Source: Gorillibacterium massiliense
GTDB lineage: Bacteria; Bacillota; Bacilli; Paenibacillales; NBRC-103111
NCBI RefSeq assembly: GCF_000455485.1
Contig: NZ_CBQR020000096.1
Coordinates: forward strand, 1-64,000
Reading direction: 5' to 3'
Length of the DNA stretch: 64,000 nucleotides
Numbering within the stretch: the stretch's first letter is position 1; each line of letters begins with the position of its first letter. Positions 63,501 through 64,000 of the stretch are shown one piece after another. The notes below the pieces were generated by a model. It was not told the origin of the DNA. It saw only the letters and a program-made list of their open reading frames with translations, and did not search any database. The position numbers and the translations under genes are program-made.

Positions 63501-64000
63501 GGAGTACGGCGTTCTCGTTGGACGAAATCGCCTCGGGGGCGACGCTTGATTTGATAACAGCAGTTGCTATGTGATACTCAATGACAGAATGTCCGTCTTT
63601 GGTATTTTTGGGATCGGCCAGCTCTGTCGTAACACCGTCCTTGGTTACCAGATACGTGTATTCATGTGTGCCTTCTGTCAGTGCTTTAAGCGTGAATACA
63701 TACATCTCATCCTCAGCGATGTACTGCATCGGATATTCGATTCCGTCCACTCTTACTTTAACGCCTTCGATCAGATTCATCTTATTGGACTCAAACAGCT
63801 TTTGATCCCGGTAATAAAAGGTTGCGTTGCCGTCCTCCAACAAAGGTGCTGAAGTGCCTGGAATCGTCCTGAATTCCTTCTGACCGGCCTTCACGAGGAC
63901 TTTCGTCACATTTTCGGAACCCGTTACAATTTCCCTGTCGATGTTCTGATCGACAACAGCCCAGTCTGTTCCTTTTCGAATTTTGAACCCAATTTTTTGG
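60508..64000 (-). CDS. SLH-anchored GH13 alpha-amylase/pullulanase (N-terminus outside window)
   Basis: At least 1160 residues visible, open at the window end. Upstream of 63909 the frame continues with IGFKIRKGTDWAVVDQNIDR, a pullulanase-associated (CBM41-type) domain, so the GTG at 63909 is not the start. The GH13 barrel has GYHGYWAKDFTKIDEHLG, MVDVVLNHAGYG, the nucleophile region IDYFRVDTIKHVE, acid/base LIGENFG and FLSSHDEDGF. A beta region follows, then three C-terminal SLH repeats (KTFIDVKEGWSKAYIELLAS; FTDVKDGSFYAGYVTALHKL; FSDLGKASGYAVESINAAKV). It hydrolyses starch or pullulan at the cell surface. Confidence 0.92.
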   Translation of the reverse strand, partial: QKIGFKIRKGTDWAVVDQNIDREIVTGSENVTKVLVKAGQKEFRTIPGTSAPLLEDGNATFYYRDQKLFESNKMNLIEGVKVRVDGIEYPMQYIAEDEMYVFTLKALTEGTHEYTYLVTKDGVTTELADPKNTKDGHSVIEYHIATAVIKSSVAPEAISSNENAVLHLDVALSKGVKVREMYADLSVLGENAATLIDPELQELTIAVRDSITAGVKEIPITVVDQYGNKYKHMASVTVKTRQTVGKNDFDWDEASIYFMVTDRFFNGDTSNDDPGHEGYKKDQLESYHGGDFKGITDKISYLKDLGINTIWITPIVDNIDFNVGNGFVQYGYHGYWAKDFTKIDEHLGSLNDFKGLLDTAHDNGIKVMVDVVLNHAGYGMDQTSSWAGKTNLPTDEERSVFSGMFRTTNEDPVIRNAIAGLPDFKTEEQAVREKIIAWQTDWIRNSKTAKGNTIDYFRVDTIKHVENTTWMEFKNNLTAIDPSFKLIGENFGASFANDGGYLRSGTMDSELDFEFKRIASDFVNGNIAKVEQVIEERSAKLDNTATMGQFLSSHDEDGFDVSLLSAEDQEKFKNGTLDADALGKLYAKQKVAASLQITSKGQPVIYYGEELGQSGLNARDMNKGQFSENRYDFGWDRLDQPVYNQILEHYKKMLSIRKNNSKIFAKGTHTPVAVSDSAGYDVFARSYQGKTLLVGLNTKTEAQQVTFPDMGSIGWNDLYGGKTYYADAKGNLTVTMPSSLDGGTFVLTPVTSSGSSASGGSGGAITLTSPEMQTTATIGQDGKKEAVVDESLIDQAIELAVKKDKIATIKVTGITVGEAVDLKLLVSAIKKAEEMKVAIRLQFPDITVDLPAGAIDSSVLKSFTYLVFNKKEVAQKEIDSLKGRMDASYKLIGRMFDLSFTAVNSAAATSAITTFNGKVNVSFILDQVAQKNIATAAKVGGYSIENDGTVEYKGGKLKDGTFTFSTGHFSRYAVLEYNKTFIDVKEGWSKAYIELLASKQIASGVGADKFDPQGNVTRGELAVFLGKALGIEEAAGNGSFTDVKDGSFYAGYVTALHKLGILSGYPDGTFHPNESVTREQIAVILMKAYTYSTQQALKDVSGANQATFSDLGKASGYAVESINAAKVLGIVSGTGNNRFEPAAAVTREQIAAMIVNWLEKTGL

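Overview
The window looks like a chromosomal segment of a Gram-positive, endospore-former-type Bacillota, most likely Paenibacillaceae (Paenibacillus or a close relative). Supporting signs are the SigI/RsgI pair, an infC-rpmI-rplT operon with an L20-type leader and an AUU start, a T-box ilv-leu operon, YkuU-, TcyP-, YvyE- and YfkI-like genes, strong AGGAGG-type ribosome sites with frequent TTG/GTG starts, and large SLH-anchored glycosidases. No rRNA, tRNA, insertion sequence, prophage or CRISPR array was seen. The assignment rests on remembered family features, not on a database search.

Layout. 1-9.8 kb: thyA (cut by the window start), pdxK, a GFO/IDH/MocA oxidoreductase, gluQ (tRNA-Asp glutamyl-queuosine synthetase), rsgI-sigI with a candidate self-regulated SigI promoter, a small zinc-ribbon protein, gcvH, a YkuU-like peroxiredoxin and a TcyP-like cystine symporter. 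9.9-16.8 kb: ilvB-ilvH-ilvC-leuA under a T-box leader, then leuB behind its own promoter. 16.9-25.5 kb: a damaged AraC/VOC gene, an MFS exporter facing a TetR regulator with matching operators, infC-rpmI-rplT, a GT2 glycosyltransferase, trmB and a secreted WGxxGxxG-type protein. 25.7-37 kb: mnmL-mnmM, manA, an MMPL exporter with an attenuator-like hairpin in its leader, a B12-binding radical SAM protein, and a MoxR/DUF58/DUF4129 operon. 37-43 kb: an RluA-type pseudouridine synthase and a complete branched-chain amino acid ABC transporter (livHMGF plus livK).

43.3-47.1 kb holds the most unusual block: ahbC-ahbD-ahbA-ahbB, encoding siroheme-dependent heme (or heme d1-type) synthesis, followed convergently by a HemG-like flavodoxin. 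Bacillales normally make heme by the coproporphyrin route, so this is an accessory tetrapyrrole pathway, probably controlled by the repeated TTCAC elements upstream. 47.3-52.6 kb: deoC, small conserved genes, pgi, and a beta-hydroxyacid dehydrogenase fused in frame to a C-terminal PilZ domain, a combination I do not recognise as standard. 52.6-64 kb: a polysaccharide-use region with a 1590-residue SLH-GH16-CBM beta-glucanase, its probable LacI regulator with two identical palindromic operators in inverted orientation, ppnP, a pentapeptide-repeat protein, a lipoprotein, and a GH13 amylase/pullulanase with C-terminal SLH repeats that runs off the window.

Several genes are linked: SigI/RsgI and LacI are plausible carbohydrate or envelope sensors, SLH proteins display glycanases at the cell surface, and ManA and Pgi feed the released sugars into glycolysis. 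Start codons were moved from the longest reading frame whenever a ribosome site clearly marked a different one; these choices are stated in the entries.
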